NCBI GenBank assembly: GCA_031292455.1
Contig: JARLHC010000120.1
Coordinates: forward strand, 1 to 64,000
Length of the DNA stretch: 64,000 nt
From: Ignavibacteriaceae bacterium
GTDB lineage: Bacteria > Bacteroidota > Ignavibacteria > Ignavibacteriales > Ignavibacteriaceae
Direction of reading: 5' to 3'
Notes under the pieces: model-generated
Seen by the model: only the letters and a program-made list of their open reading frames with translations
The model's database searches: none
What the model was told of the DNA's origin: nothing
Program-made: the position numbers and the translations under genes
In this document: positions 54,259 through 63,705 of the stretch, piece by piece
Numbering within the stretch: position 1 is the stretch's first letter
How the letters are laid out: the number at the start of each line of letters is the position of its first letter

Positions 54259-57200
54259 ATGAAAAGAATGATAACCGTTCTGTTTTTCTTACTGTTTTTG
54301 CCGGCGTTTATACATGCTGGTACGGTAGGGAAAATTAAAGGTAAGGTTACAGACCTCCAGTCAGGTGAGCCACTAATTGGAGCCAACGTTATAGTTGTTG
54401 GTACTTCAAACGGTGCCGCTTCTGATGTTAAAGGAGAATTTGTAATCAATAACCTAAACGCTGGTACCTATACATTAAAAGCATCATATATAGGATACCA
54501 GACCATAACTGTCAGTAATGTCCGAGTAAATTCGGAATTAACGACTGAAATGAACTTTCAACTTCCTGCTGAAGGTATAAGTACCAAGGAAATAAATATT
54601 ATTGCTCAAAAACCATTAGTTGAACCCAGCAATACAAATGCTATCCGGAACACAACTAGTGATGATTTTAACAAACTCCCTGTCAGGGGAATAAATTCAA
54701 TCCTTGCACTTACACCCGGTGTTAATTTACAAGATAACAATATCTATGTAAGAGGTGGAAGGCAGGATGAAGTTGGTTTCTATCTTGAAGGAACAAATAT
54801 AACTAACCCACTTGTCGGAGGCCGCGAGGTTGGCATTTCACAGGATGCTATTGAAGAAATCCAGGTACAGGCAGGCGGTTATACTGCAGAATTCGGCGGA
54901 GCTAATGCCGGTATTGTTCGTCAGCAATTAAAAACCGGCGGTCCGGAATTTAAATTGAGTGCCGAATATATTACCGATAATTTGGCCTTACAAAGTTCCA
55001 ATGATAGATTTAATGGTAAACAAAAACTTGGATCTTATTGGTGGGGATACAGTGATTTTACAGGTACGGTTAGCGGCCCGATATTAGGAAATACGATTAA
55101 ATTTTTCGGATTATTTAATTCGAATTTCCAGAATGATGTTAACCCGCAGCCATTTCCCGGAATTAACCTTGGCTGGATCAGGGATCCAAATGCGCCAATA
55201 AAAGGAGATTCAGTTAATTTTAATTATCCCGCAGGGCCAACCTATAAAAATTCAGCTCAAACATATGAAGGTACCGGAACACTTACTTTTGATCTGAATC
55301 CAATTCAGATAAGATTAACCGGGACTTATTCCAGTGTTTCCGGTTTCGGAGGCTCTACTGTTGGAAACTTATTCGATATTCTTGATTTAAATAGAATACA
55401 AGTGGATGATCAAAAAAATGGATCATTTAATCTGAAATTAACTCATATTATAAATCCATCCACATACTATGAATTATCAGGTGGGTATACGTTTAATTAT
55501 AATCATAATTATGATCCTTATTTAGTTGACAATTTTGTAGGATACGGGGACAGCGTTGCAAATACTGCCGCCGGCGTACCCTGGGCAAGACGTCCCGGTG
55601 ACCATACTGGGGATGTAAATGGCAGATATAATCAACCCACAAATTATTCTGTATATAACTTCAGCTTTGATGCCCCTAATAGTGTCTCTTCCACTTATTT
55701 GAAACGTAATCAGGAGACTTTTAACTTCGCAGGTGCATTTTCTACTGATTTAAGTAAGGAAAATAACTTAAAAATTGGTGGCGAACTTCAAATGTACAAA
55801 ATCCGCAACTATAGTTTTAATAATGCCGGGGTAATTTCACTTGCCGGTCAAATTTATACTAATGATACTATGGCGGCTACTAATCCTCATAAAACTTCAC
55901 GTGAGGCAGTTTATATAAAACAAGGCGTTAATAATTATGGCTATGATGTATTTGGCAATGAATATAATGGTGCGGATAATTTTGCGACAGGCTCATTAGC
56001 TCCCAAAAAACCAGTTATCGCCGGTATTTATGTTCAAGATAAACTGGAATATAAGAATTTAATTGTTAATGCAGGACTTCGCTGGGACTATATAAATATA
56101 GATAATTATGCATTCAAAGATCCATCTCGACCCCAAGATGCAATGGACTATACTACGGGAGCCATTAATCCAGATGGACTTGTCAAGGTACCTTCTTTCC
56201 AATCCTTAAGCCCACGTCTTGGTTTTTCATTTCCGATAACTGATCAAACTATTTTCCACGCTCAGTATGGAAAATTTGTTCAACAATCCAGATTAAGAGA
56301 TGTTTACCAAGGACTTTATGCTACCCATATTAACATAAAAGGAGGTCTTTTTATTTCCAACCCAGTGGGATTTAACATAAGACCAACAAGAACTACTCAA
56401 TATGAAATCGGATTTACACAGCAGATAGCTAATTTTGCTTCATTTGATGTTACAGGTTATTATAAGGATATACAGGACCAGATTGTAGTTGCTCTTCAAC
56501 AGATAACCGGCCAAACACAATATCAGGATTATAATATCTATACAAATGGCGATTTTGCTACTACAAAAGGTGTAGAGGTTGCTTTCAATATGAGAAGAGT
56601 TGAAAGGATACAGGTTAACGGTTCTGTTTCATTCCAGGATGCACGTGGTACCGGTTCATTCCCAAGTTCCGATGCAGGAATAGTTGGTGCACCGATTGAT
56701 GGGAAAACAATATTTAAACCTGTTTATGTTGATCCTTTAATATTTAATAATGCGTTCAGAGGAAACATCAGTTTTGATTACCGTTTTGGTAAAGATGACG
56801 GTCCTTCTGCTCTGCAGCAGTTAGGGTTAAATGCACTTCTAACTTTTACAGGCGGACATCCTTTTACGCTTGGAGCTGGAAAAGGAGATGTTAACGGTGC
56901 TCTGGAAGGTGATGCAAGGTTCAGATCCCCTACAGAACCCCTTAATTCATCTACGACTCCCGGGACATTCCAAGTCGACCTTCGTCTTGATAAAACAATT
57001 ACAATTTATGATAAACTCAGTGCAAATATATATTTCTTAGTTATAAATGTATTTGATGCAAAGAATGTAGAAAATGTTTTTCTAAGAACCGGAAATGCAT
57101 CTGATGACGGATATTTAAGCGATCCAAACTTAGGTGGTCAGTTGGCAACAAAGAATGGAGCTAAGTATTCAGAATTATACAAGGCACTTAATATTGATTA

Positions 57201-57306
57201 TTATCAGGCTTATCAGATTGCCGGCGGTATTCAACAGGGATTTGGTTCAGCATTAATGTATGGGCCTCCCCGTGAAATCAGATTTGGAATCCGTTTGGAA
57301 TATTAA
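54259..57306 (+). CDS. TonB-dependent receptor with carboxypeptidase-regulatory-like N-domain
   Basis: A 1,015-residue outer-membrane protein: signal peptide (MKRMITVLFFLLFLPAFIHAG), a CarboxypepD_reg-like domain (GKVTDLQSGEPLIGANVIV, about 28-110), a plug (KLPVRGINSILALTPGV; VRGGRQDEVGFYLEG) and a 22-strand barrel ending in an aromatic-like strand (EIRFGIRLEY). No SusD partner follows, so it is not a classic sus system. Two bases after its stop the next large secreted protein frame begins, which suggests one functional unit. The substrate is not known. Confidence 0.93.
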   Translation: MKRMITVLFFLLFLPAFIHAGTVGKIKGKVTDLQSGEPLIGANVIVVGTSNGAASDVKGEFVINNLNAGTYTLKASYIGYQTITVSNVRVNSELTTEMNFQLPAEGISTKEINIIAQKPLVEPSNTNAIRNTTSDDFNKLPVRGINSILALTPGVNLQDNNIYVRGGRQDEVGFYLEGTNITNPLVGGREVGISQDAIEEIQVQAGGYTAEFGGANAGIVRQQLKTGGPEFKLSAEYITDNLALQSSNDRFNGKQKLGSYWWGYSDFTGTVSGPILGNTIKFFGLFNSNFQNDVNPQPFPGINLGWIRDPNAPIKGDSVNFNYPAGPTYKNSAQTYEGTGTLTFDLNPIQIRLTGTYSSVSGFGGSTVGNLFDILDLNRIQVDDQKNGSFNLKLTHIINPSTYYELSGGYTFNYNHNYDPYLVDNFVGYGDSVANTAAGVPWARRPGDHTGDVNGRYNQPTNYSVYNFSFDAPNSVSSTYLKRNQETFNFAGAFSTDLSKENNLKIGGELQMYKIRNYSFNNAGVISLAGQIYTNDTMAATNPHKTSREAVYIKQGVNNYGYDVFGNEYNGADNFATGSLAPKKPVIAGIYVQDKLEYKNLIVNAGLRWDYINIDNYAFKDPSRPQDAMDYTTGAINPDGLVKVPSFQSLSPRLGFSFPITDQTIFHAQYGKFVQQSRLRDVYQGLYATHINIKGGLFISNPVGFNIRPTRTTQYEIGFTQQIANFASFDVTGYYKDIQDQIVVALQQITGQTQYQDYNIYTNGDFATTKGVEVAFNMRRVERIQVNGSVSFQDARGTGSFPSSDAGIVGAPIDGKTIFKPVYVDPLIFNNAFRGNISFDYRFGKDDGPSALQQLGLNALLTFTGGHPFTLGAGKGDVNGALEGDARFRSPTEPLNSSTTPGTFQVDLRLDKTITIYDKLSANIYFLVINVFDAKNVENVFLRTGNASDDGYLSDPNLGGQLATKNGAKYSELYKALNIDYYQAYQIAGGIQQGFGSALMYGPPREIRFGIRLEY

Positions 57307-57347
57307 TTATGAACACTCTATTAAAAGATATAGGAGTTTTAAAAAAT

Positions 57348-60300
57348 ATGATCTCTAAAAAATTTATATACTTATTAGTTCTTACAATAGGTATTCTATT
57401 TCTCCTGCAGGCTTCAACCCCTGCCAAAGTTGGAGTAAAGGATATTAATAAGAACAATAATGTTCACAAATCCCTGGATCAGGTTGCCAGGACATTTATG
57501 GACATAAATAATATATCCACTCAATTTTATAATAATGGAATTGGTGATATTGATCCCAGTGGAAACTCTGGATGTGTTTATCCAAAAGGCAGTGGTAAAA
57601 CATGCGTCTTTACTTCAGGTCTCCTTTGGGGAGGTTTTGTACAAGGCGATCCTCAGGTAAGAGTTGGCGGTACAGCATACAGAACAGGCCTTCAACCAGG
57701 GGCTATTTTATCGAATGGACTGGCGGATGATAATACACTATCCAAGTATAGAATTTATCGTGTAAGACCGGATGTAAAGCCAGGCGGGCCTGCTGTTGAT
57801 TTGTCTGCAGAAGCATCAAATGAAAATACAACTACTGATATATTACGTACACAGTATGAAGCAGACTGGAGGGAATGGCCTGGTAATTCAGGAGCTCCAT
57901 ATACAGATGTAAACGGAGATGGTGTTTATGATCCAACTGTTGATATTCCTGGTGTTCCGGGAGCTGATATGACGGTTTGGTATGTTGCGAATGATATGAG
58001 CTCGACTACATCTACATATCTTTATGGTGCTCAGCCAATGGGAATTGAAATGCAGGCCACATATTGGGCATATTCTCAAACCGGTGCCCTTGGCAATATG
58101 TATTTCAGGAAATACAGGTTAGTAAATAAAGGTGCGGATCATAATACTATTAGCGATATGTACCTTTCATTTTTCGCCGATGTTGATGATGGTGATTCAG
58201 GAGACGACTTTGTAGGAGTTGATACAACCCGCAGTCTTCAGTATTGCTATAATGCAGCTGCAACTGATGCAGTTTATAACCCCCTACCTCCCCCTGCAGT
58301 AGGATTTGACTTTTTCCAGGGACCATTGGCTAAGGGTGTTGCTGGTCAGGATCTAAACAAGAATGGTATTGATGATGCTCAGGATTACGCTATATTTAAT
58401 GGAAAGAAGGTTGGACCCGGATATATTAACCTTCCTATGACCGCAGCCTATTATTTCGCTAATGGCGACTTGAATATCGGTGATCCTCCCCAGGGTGATC
58501 TCCAGGGATCAACCCAGTTTTATAATTTCTTCAGAGGCAGATATGGAACAAGTGGTGCACCATTTATTGATCCTACAACAGGACAAGTAACTACCTTTGC
58601 TTTAAACGGTGATCCACAGACGAGAAAAGGATGGATAGATGGAAGTCAATTACCTGCCGGTGATCGTCGTCAGGGAAGTGCATCCGGTCCATTTACTTTA
58701 GCTCCCGGAGATACTCAGGAAGTTGTAATTGCAGAACTTGTTGCAGGTGCCCAAACAGGTGTGGACAGACTGGCAGCAATTGGATTATTAAAGTTTTATG
58801 ATGATCAGGCACAGCTTGCTTATAACAACTTTTTCAATCTTCCTACAGCTCCTCCTGCTCCTATAGTAAAAATAACTCCTTTAGATAAAGAAATAGTTCT
58901 TGACTGGGGAGAAGACACAAGTACGGTTTTAACTACTGAAAGGAATGTTACTAAAGGATATTCTTTTGAAGGATATAATGTTTATCAGCTGCCAAGCGCA
59001 AGTGCTACGATTGATCAGGCAGTACGTTTAGCGACATACGATGTAGTAGATAATATTTTAAAAATAGAGGATCAATTTTTCGATCCTAAAAGCGGTGTCG
59101 TAGCAGTTGGTGTTAAACAATTCGGTAACGATACCGGTATTAAAAGATTTATTGATATTACATCGGATCAGGTAAAAGGCGGAATTCCATTAGTGGACGG
59201 AATAAAATATTATTATGCTGTAACCGCATATAGTTATAATCCTGATCCTACAGCGGTTCCGAATAATCTTGAAAACCCGATTGCAATTTTTACAGTGGTG
59301 CCGCAGTCACCTAATCCCGGAGTAAATATACCTACTCCTACGGGTGCCTTTAATAATGTAATCCATAAAGGTACCGCAGACGGTAGTGTATCAGTTACAA
59401 CTGTTGATCCTACAAAAATCACCGGTGATATCTATCAGGTATTCTTTAATGAACGCTCTGAGATAAGGAATCCAGACGGTGACTGGATCCCCGCATCTTC
59501 TAAGAAATTCAAAAGCGTAAGAGGTAATTTCAATAAACCTGATACGTTAACCGGTTCTTCAATTGACTTATCTGCTACTTATGGTCCACAGACCGGAGTT
59601 ACCAGCTTGAATTTCACACTGAATTTAGTTTCACAAGATAAAGATAATGCAGATGGTATAAAATTAGTTTTACCGGCGGGAGTAACGATTGTAAGTTTCC
59701 CGCAATTCTCAACTAATAATTCGGCGACTATCATTCCGAAAATTTCCGGTAATGTTATTGCTCTCGGAGATACCGCACATGGATTTAGCGGAAACGGTCC
59801 ATTTGCCGGCGACGAAACATGGAGCATACTGGTTAAAGGTAATTTGCCCATTGCAGCTGATTGGACAATTTATGATGATGGAGCTGCTGGCGGACCTGTT
59901 GATGCATCCGGTACAACAACTGTATCCACAATTGGAAGTATTGCCAGAACAGCAAAATATTGGAATGTAAAAGATTCAACTACCGGTTTAGTGAAGGCTA
60001 TAAATCAGTCTATTGTAGCCGGTGTTGATTTATACCCACGCAGAAATGATATACCTGTAAAAGTTGGAGTTGATGCCAATCCTATTATAGATGGTTTACA
60101 GATTGGAGTTGATATAGGTTATGAATCTCCGATTGAATTCTTAAGCACAAAACTAATACCAGCTCCTTCTTCTACTACTGTATTAGCTAATGCCTCAACA
60201 GCAGACACTGTTAGATTAAGCATTGTAAATTATACTATTTACGGATATCCTACCAGTCATGCGTTTGATGATTTTGGAAAAGGTACTACTGATATCAACG

Positions 60301-61136
60301 AACTTCAGAAAGACTATATTCTAAAGTTTACCGGAGTTTGGGATTCTACAGTTAACAGCACTACCGGACAGATTGACTATTTTGTGAAAAGCGGTGGTCA
60401 GATGGCTACATTATACTATGCTAATAATTATGACTTAAAGGATAATCCTTTTAATACGGCTGCTGCTAGTGCTCCATTCCTAGTAAGAATACCTTTTGAG
60501 GTTTGGAACAAGGATGATAACAGACAGGTTAATTTGGTATTCAGAGACCGTGCAAGTAAGTTAACCGATCATAATTTCTTTGCCTGGAATATAGATAATA
60601 GAAATTATTCTATTATCATTAATTCAGCATATGATTCAACAACTGCAATACCTGGTCCTAATGCATTGGCAACCTGGGTGCTCGTATTTTATGGTACTCA
60701 TTATACATTAGGTGATCAGGTAGTTGTAACATATGCCAACCCAATTCAGCTTGGCAAAGATACATATACATTCCAGTTGAATGCCAAATCATACAATAAC
60801 TCCCAGGCTAAGACTGACGTACAAAGAATAAATGTTTTCCCTAATCCTTATTATGGTGTAAACTCTGAAGAGCTCAATAAATACAATCGTTTTGTTACCT
60901 TCAACCATTTACCTGCAATTGCGACGATACGAATCTTCAATTTAGCAGGGGTTTTGGTTCAAACGATCGAAAAGAATGATCCCGGCCAGTTTGCCAGATG
61001 GGATCTGAATAACCAATCCAATTTGCCTGTAGCCAGCGGATTATATATCGCATATGTAGATATGCCGGGACTTGGTACTACTAAGATCCTAAAGATAGCT
61101 ATAATCCAGGAACAGCAGATTCTGGATAGATTTTAA
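57348..61136 (+). CDS. Large secreted protein with C-terminal T9SS-like domain
   Basis: About 1,262 residues from ATG at 57348, with a signal peptide (MISKKFIYLLVLTIGILFLLQAS); the frame from 57309 would add 13 residues and has no ribosome-binding site. I do not recognise the middle. Two short Asp-rich loops (DVNGDGVYD and DLNKNGIDDAQD) look like calcium-binding sites of the type 3 repeat or dockerin kind. A fibronectin-like segment (APIVKITPLDKEIVLDWGED) follows. The end (INVFPNPYYG, then TIRIFNLAGVLVQTIE and GLYIAYVD) is a T9SS C-terminal-domain-like sandwich. It lies between a TonB receptor and a PorV-like gene and is probably a T9SS cargo. Confidence 0.82.
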   Translation: MISKKFIYLLVLTIGILFLLQASTPAKVGVKDINKNNNVHKSLDQVARTFMDINNISTQFYNNGIGDIDPSGNSGCVYPKGSGKTCVFTSGLLWGGFVQGDPQVRVGGTAYRTGLQPGAILSNGLADDNTLSKYRIYRVRPDVKPGGPAVDLSAEASNENTTTDILRTQYEADWREWPGNSGAPYTDVNGDGVYDPTVDIPGVPGADMTVWYVANDMSSTTSTYLYGAQPMGIEMQATYWAYSQTGALGNMYFRKYRLVNKGADHNTISDMYLSFFADVDDGDSGDDFVGVDTTRSLQYCYNAAATDAVYNPLPPPAVGFDFFQGPLAKGVAGQDLNKNGIDDAQDYAIFNGKKVGPGYINLPMTAAYYFANGDLNIGDPPQGDLQGSTQFYNFFRGRYGTSGAPFIDPTTGQVTTFALNGDPQTRKGWIDGSQLPAGDRRQGSASGPFTLAPGDTQEVVIAELVAGAQTGVDRLAAIGLLKFYDDQAQLAYNNFFNLPTAPPAPIVKITPLDKEIVLDWGEDTSTVLTTERNVTKGYSFEGYNVYQLPSASATIDQAVRLATYDVVDNILKIEDQFFDPKSGVVAVGVKQFGNDTGIKRFIDITSDQVKGGIPLVDGIKYYYAVTAYSYNPDPTAVPNNLENPIAIFTVVPQSPNPGVNIPTPTGAFNNVIHKGTADGSVSVTTVDPTKITGDIYQVFFNERSEIRNPDGDWIPASSKKFKSVRGNFNKPDTLTGSSIDLSATYGPQTGVTSLNFTLNLVSQDKDNADGIKLVLPAGVTIVSFPQFSTNNSATIIPKISGNVIALGDTAHGFSGNGPFAGDETWSILVKGNLPIAADWTIYDDGAAGGPVDASGTTTVSTIGSIARTAKYWNVKDSTTGLVKAINQSIVAGVDLYPRRNDIPVKVGVDANPIIDGLQIGVDIGYESPIEFLSTKLIPAPSSTTVLANASTADTVRLSIVNYTIYGYPTSHAFDDFGKGTTDINELQKDYILKFTGVWDSTVNSTTGQIDYFVKSGGQMATLYYANNYDLKDNPFNTAAASAPFLVRIPFEVWNKDDNRQVNLVFRDRASKLTDHNFFAWNIDNRNYSIIINSAYDSTTAIPGPNALATWVLVFYGTHYTLGDQVVVTYANPIQLGKDTYTFQLNAKSYNNSQAKTDVQRINVFPNPYYGVNSEELNKYNRFVTFNHLPAIATIRIFNLAGVLVQTIEKNDPGQFARWDLNNQSNLPVASGLYIAYVDMPGLGTTKILKIAIIQEQQILDRF

Positions 61137-61168
61137 TAAAGCGAATGTATTAAACTCAAGGAGTTAAC

Positions 61169-62200
61169 ATGAAAAATAAAAATAAAATTTTGATTATAGT
61201 TCTTTTCCTAGCCCTGGCGATGGGTAACCTCTTCGCTAGTGGTGGTGATCGTACAGGTACAGCAGGCGGAGTACAGCTGCTTATACCTGTTGGTGCCAGA
61301 GGAATCGCAATGGGTTCCGGTAATATTTCCAATACATATGGTATTGAATCATTATTCTGGAATCCAGCAGGCGTTGCCAAATTAGACCACTCAGTAGACT
61401 TAACATTTTCGCATATGAATTATATAGCGGATATCGGTGTTGAGTACGGAGCTGTGGCAACTAAAATTGAAGGGTTCGGATCATTGGCCCTTAGTGTTAA
61501 AGCGCTGTCAATAGGAGATATTCCTATTACAACAACGCTTAACCCTGATGGTACAGGGGCTGTTTTCGCCCCCCAGATGTTGACCGCAGGTCTTACTTAT
61601 GCAAGACAGCTAACAGAAAGAATATCAGTTGGAGTAACTGCAAGTTATTTAACTGAGACACTTGATAAAGTTAGTGCAAGCGGATATGCATTTAATGCAG
61701 GTGTATGCTATATGGATTTAGCTGATATTAATGGATTAAGTTTTGGCTTAGTTCTTAGTAATTTAGGTCCACAGATGACATATAGCGGTTCAGGATTGCT
61801 GGTACTTTCTACTGTTCCCAATTTAAATCGTCCCCCAACGTATACTACTCTGAATGCAGCTTCTTTTGAATTGCCCTCTTCATTTCAACTTGGGTTAGGA
61901 TATAAACCACAGTTAGATGATATCAATTCATTACAGATAGCAGGTACATTTCAGAATAACAACTTTTCCGGGGATGAATATAAGATTGGAGCTGAATATG
62001 GCTACAATAATATGTTCTTTGCCAGAATTGGTTATCAAACTTCACCGAAATCACAGTCAGACGACTATATCTATGGTTTTACTGCCGGTGTGGGAATTAA
62101 CTATGACTTCGAAGGCATAGGACTTAAAGTTGATTATGCTTACCGCGCAGTTAAATACTTAGGCGATAACCATGTATTCGCTCTGTCCTTAGGATTCTAG
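61169..62200 (+). CDS. PorV/PorQ-family outer membrane protein
   Basis: A 343-residue protein with signal peptide (KILIIVLFLALAMGNLFAS) and the PorV/PorQ opening: TAGGVQLLIPVGARGIAMG followed by IESLFWNPAGVA. The rest is a FadL-like beta-barrel ending in an aromatic strand (VFALSLGF). PorV is the T9SS shuttle that carries cargo to the attachment complex. Being third in the operon after a TonB receptor and a likely T9SS cargo, it may serve that cargo. Start has an AAGGAG site, and a strong terminator follows. Confidence 0.92.
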   Translation: MKNKNKILIIVLFLALAMGNLFASGGDRTGTAGGVQLLIPVGARGIAMGSGNISNTYGIESLFWNPAGVAKLDHSVDLTFSHMNYIADIGVEYGAVATKIEGFGSLALSVKALSIGDIPITTTLNPDGTGAVFAPQMLTAGLTYARQLTERISVGVTASYLTETLDKVSASGYAFNAGVCYMDLADINGLSFGLVLSNLGPQMTYSGSGLLVLSTVPNLNRPPTYTTLNAASFELPSSFQLGLGYKPQLDDINSLQIAGTFQNNNFSGDEYKIGAEYGYNNMFFARIGYQTSPKSQSDDYIYGFTAGVGINYDFEGIGLKVDYAYRAVKYLGDNHVFALSLGF

Positions 62201-62249
62201 TTTCCGGAAGAGCTTATTAGAATATGATAAGCCCTCCATATCTCCTTTC

Positions 62250-62284
62250 AAATTCCGTGCAGTTATTCTGCACGGAATTTTTTT
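62250..62284 (+). terminator. Rho-independent terminator after the PorV-like gene
   Basis: A perfect 13-bp stem, AAATTCCGTGCAG and CTGCACGGAATTT, around TTATT, followed by a T-run to 62284. It closes the receptor/cargo/PorV operon. Confidence 0.92.
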
Positions 62285-62362
62285 ATGCGGTATAAAAGAA
62301 TAACGGGATTATGTTATTTACAGCTATAATTTTAAACTATTATAGCATTATCAATAATTATC

Positions 62363-62393
62363 TTTTATTTAAAACCCGGATTTCCTATATTTG
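62363..62393 (+). promoter_or_regulatory. Promoter of the 54-residue protein
   Basis: TTTT (62363-62366) and TATATTTG (62386-62393) are 19 bp apart, close to the Bacteroidetes TTTG/TAnnTTTG promoter. The predicted transcript start is near 62400, 17 bp before the ATG. Confidence 0.6.
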
Positions 62394-62416
62394 CTCACTA
62401 ATTTTTGGAGTAAAAT

Positions 62417-62581
62417 ATGGCTAAAACCCAAACCTTTGCTGATAAAGCAAAAAAAATAAAAGTTAATAACGGTGTTAGCGTTAAAATGATTAAGACCGTT
62501 AAATCGGAAAAGGGCTCATTTAAGTTCAATGAGAAGTTTGTTAGATTGGATGATATAAGTAAGATTGGTGAGCTGAAATAA
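62417..62581 (+). CDS. Small basic protein, 54 residues
   Basis: Too short for usual gene cut-offs but well supported: a TTTGGAGT ribosome-binding site, a TAnnTTTG promoter ahead and a terminator directly behind. The sequence (MAKTQTFADKAKKIKV then VKMIKTVKSEKGSFKFNEKF and VRLDDISKI) is rich in Lys. The second half recalls the short Bacteroidetes DUF4295-type proteins found with ribosomal protein genes (VKSPKTGAYTFKEE), but the match is by eye only. Being its own transcript suggests high expression. Function not known. Confidence 0.72.
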   Translation: MAKTQTFADKAKKIKVNNGVSVKMIKTVKSEKGSFKFNEKFVRLDDISKIGELK

Positions 62582-62588
62582 ATTTAAG

Positions 62589-62613
62589 AAGCGGTTCTTA
62601 CCGCTTTTTTTAT
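62589..62613. terminator. Terminator between the small protein gene and ogt
   Basis: AAGCGG-TTCTTA-CCGCTT followed by a T-run (62605-62611). The 6-bp stem sits 8 bp after the small protein stop and abuts the end of the convergent ogt gene at 62614. Confidence 0.8.
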
Positions 62614-63132
62614 TTATTCATCTTCAAACAGTTCCAGACTAAGTTTCCCCTCAAGTTCTAATAGTTTCTCTTTAACTTCCAGACCACCGGAGTATCCGCC
62701 CAGATTACCTCCAGTATTTATTACGCGGTGACAGGGTACTACTATGGGGATGGGATTTAATGCATTAGCCTGTCCGACAGCCCGTGTTTTCTTCTCGCTC
62801 CCCATTTTTACAGCTAATTCCTTATAGGTGATTGTTCTTCCGTACGGGATCTTTCTTAATTCTTTCCAAACGCCTTTCTGGAAATCTGTACCTCTGAGAT
62901 CAAGGGGCACATCAAACTTGTCTCTTTCGCGGTTAAAATATTCTTTAAGCTGTTTAAATATATTAAACATATACGGGTCATCAGGATGAAGTTTTATTGC
63001 TTCTCCCCGTTTTATTTTTGACCCCTTATCATTGATAAATATTTTAAGTATTCCTTTATGCGAAGCAAACACCTTAAAATTAATTCCATTAATAGTTAAG
63101 GTCGAATAAAAAAGCTGTTCAGTATCTTTCAT
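62614..63132 (-). CDS. ogt: Methylated-DNA--protein-cysteine methyltransferase
   Basis: A 172-residue protein with the C-terminal alkyltransferase domain: FQKGVWKELRKIPYGRTITY, then the active-site motif PCHRV with the acceptor Cys134, and the NLGGYSGGLEVKEKLLELE block. It removes O6-alkyl groups from guanine in a suicide reaction. It is convergent with the small protein gene. Length and layout are normal for Ogt, without an Ada-type regulatory domain. Confidence 0.95.
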   Translation of the reverse strand: MKDTEQLFYSTLTINGINFKVFASHKGILKIFINDKGSKIKRGEAIKLHPDDPYMFNIFKQLKEYFNRERDKFDVPLDLRGTDFQKGVWKELRKIPYGRTITYKELAVKMGSEKKTRAVGQANALNPIPIVVPCHRVINTGGNLGGYSGGLEVKEKLLELEGKLSLELFEDE

Positions 63133-63162
63133 TCTAAAAGGAAGAATGATTTAGTTAGTAAA

Positions 63163-63705
63163 TTATCCTGCAATAACTTCGATTGAAGGATCGATATCTC
63201 TCTTTAATAGACCCGCGATAGCAGTTAAGGTTGCAGATATAGAGCTAGGGCAGCTTCCGCAGGCACCCTGATACCTTATTGTAACAACGTTGCCATCAAG
63301 TCCCAGCACTTCCAAACCTCCGCCGTCGTTAGCTAAAGCCGGCCTTACTCTTTCATCGATTAATTTATTTATTTCCTTAAGCATAGCGCTGGAGTCATCA
63401 TTTCCCGGAACTCTTTCTTTCTCAGGGGGCAATAATTGCTTGTCAAAGGATTTTAAGAAATTAATAAACGGGCGCTGAATCATACTCCAGTTTGCTGTTT
63501 TGGATTTCTCAATTGATACGAACTTGTCCATATAGAAAACTGAAACGACGCCATCTATTTCAAAAATACCCTTGGCAAAAGGGTCATCCATTGCTGCTTC
63601 CTTATTCGAATAGTGGCGTTTCTCATGCAAAAGTAATTTTTCATTCAATACAAATTTTAAAGCATGCGGATTAGGTGTAAGATCGACATCCTGAACCATT
63701 AACAT
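63163..63705 (-). CDS. nfuA: Nfu-type Fe-S cluster scaffold/carrier
   Basis: A 180-residue protein with an N-terminal Nfu_N domain (TPNPHALKFVLNEKLL) and a C-terminal NifU-like domain with the cluster-binding C149-x2-C152 (GACGSCPSSI). It carries 4Fe-4S clusters to target enzymes; a need for this fits the many Fe-S proteins, including the radical SAM aminomutase. The gene lies 30 bp upstream of ogt in the same direction. A TATTTTTG box on the minus strand (63737-63730) may be its promoter -7 element. Confidence 0.92.
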   Translation of the reverse strand: MLMVQDVDLTPNPHALKFVLNEKLLLHEKRHYSNKEAAMDDPFAKGIFEIDGVVSVFYMDKFVSIEKSKTANWSMIQRPFINFLKSFDKQLLPPEKERVPGNDDSSAMLKEINKLIDERVRPALANDGGGLEVLGLDGNVVTIRYQGACGSCPSSISATLTAIAGLLKRDIDPSIEVIAG

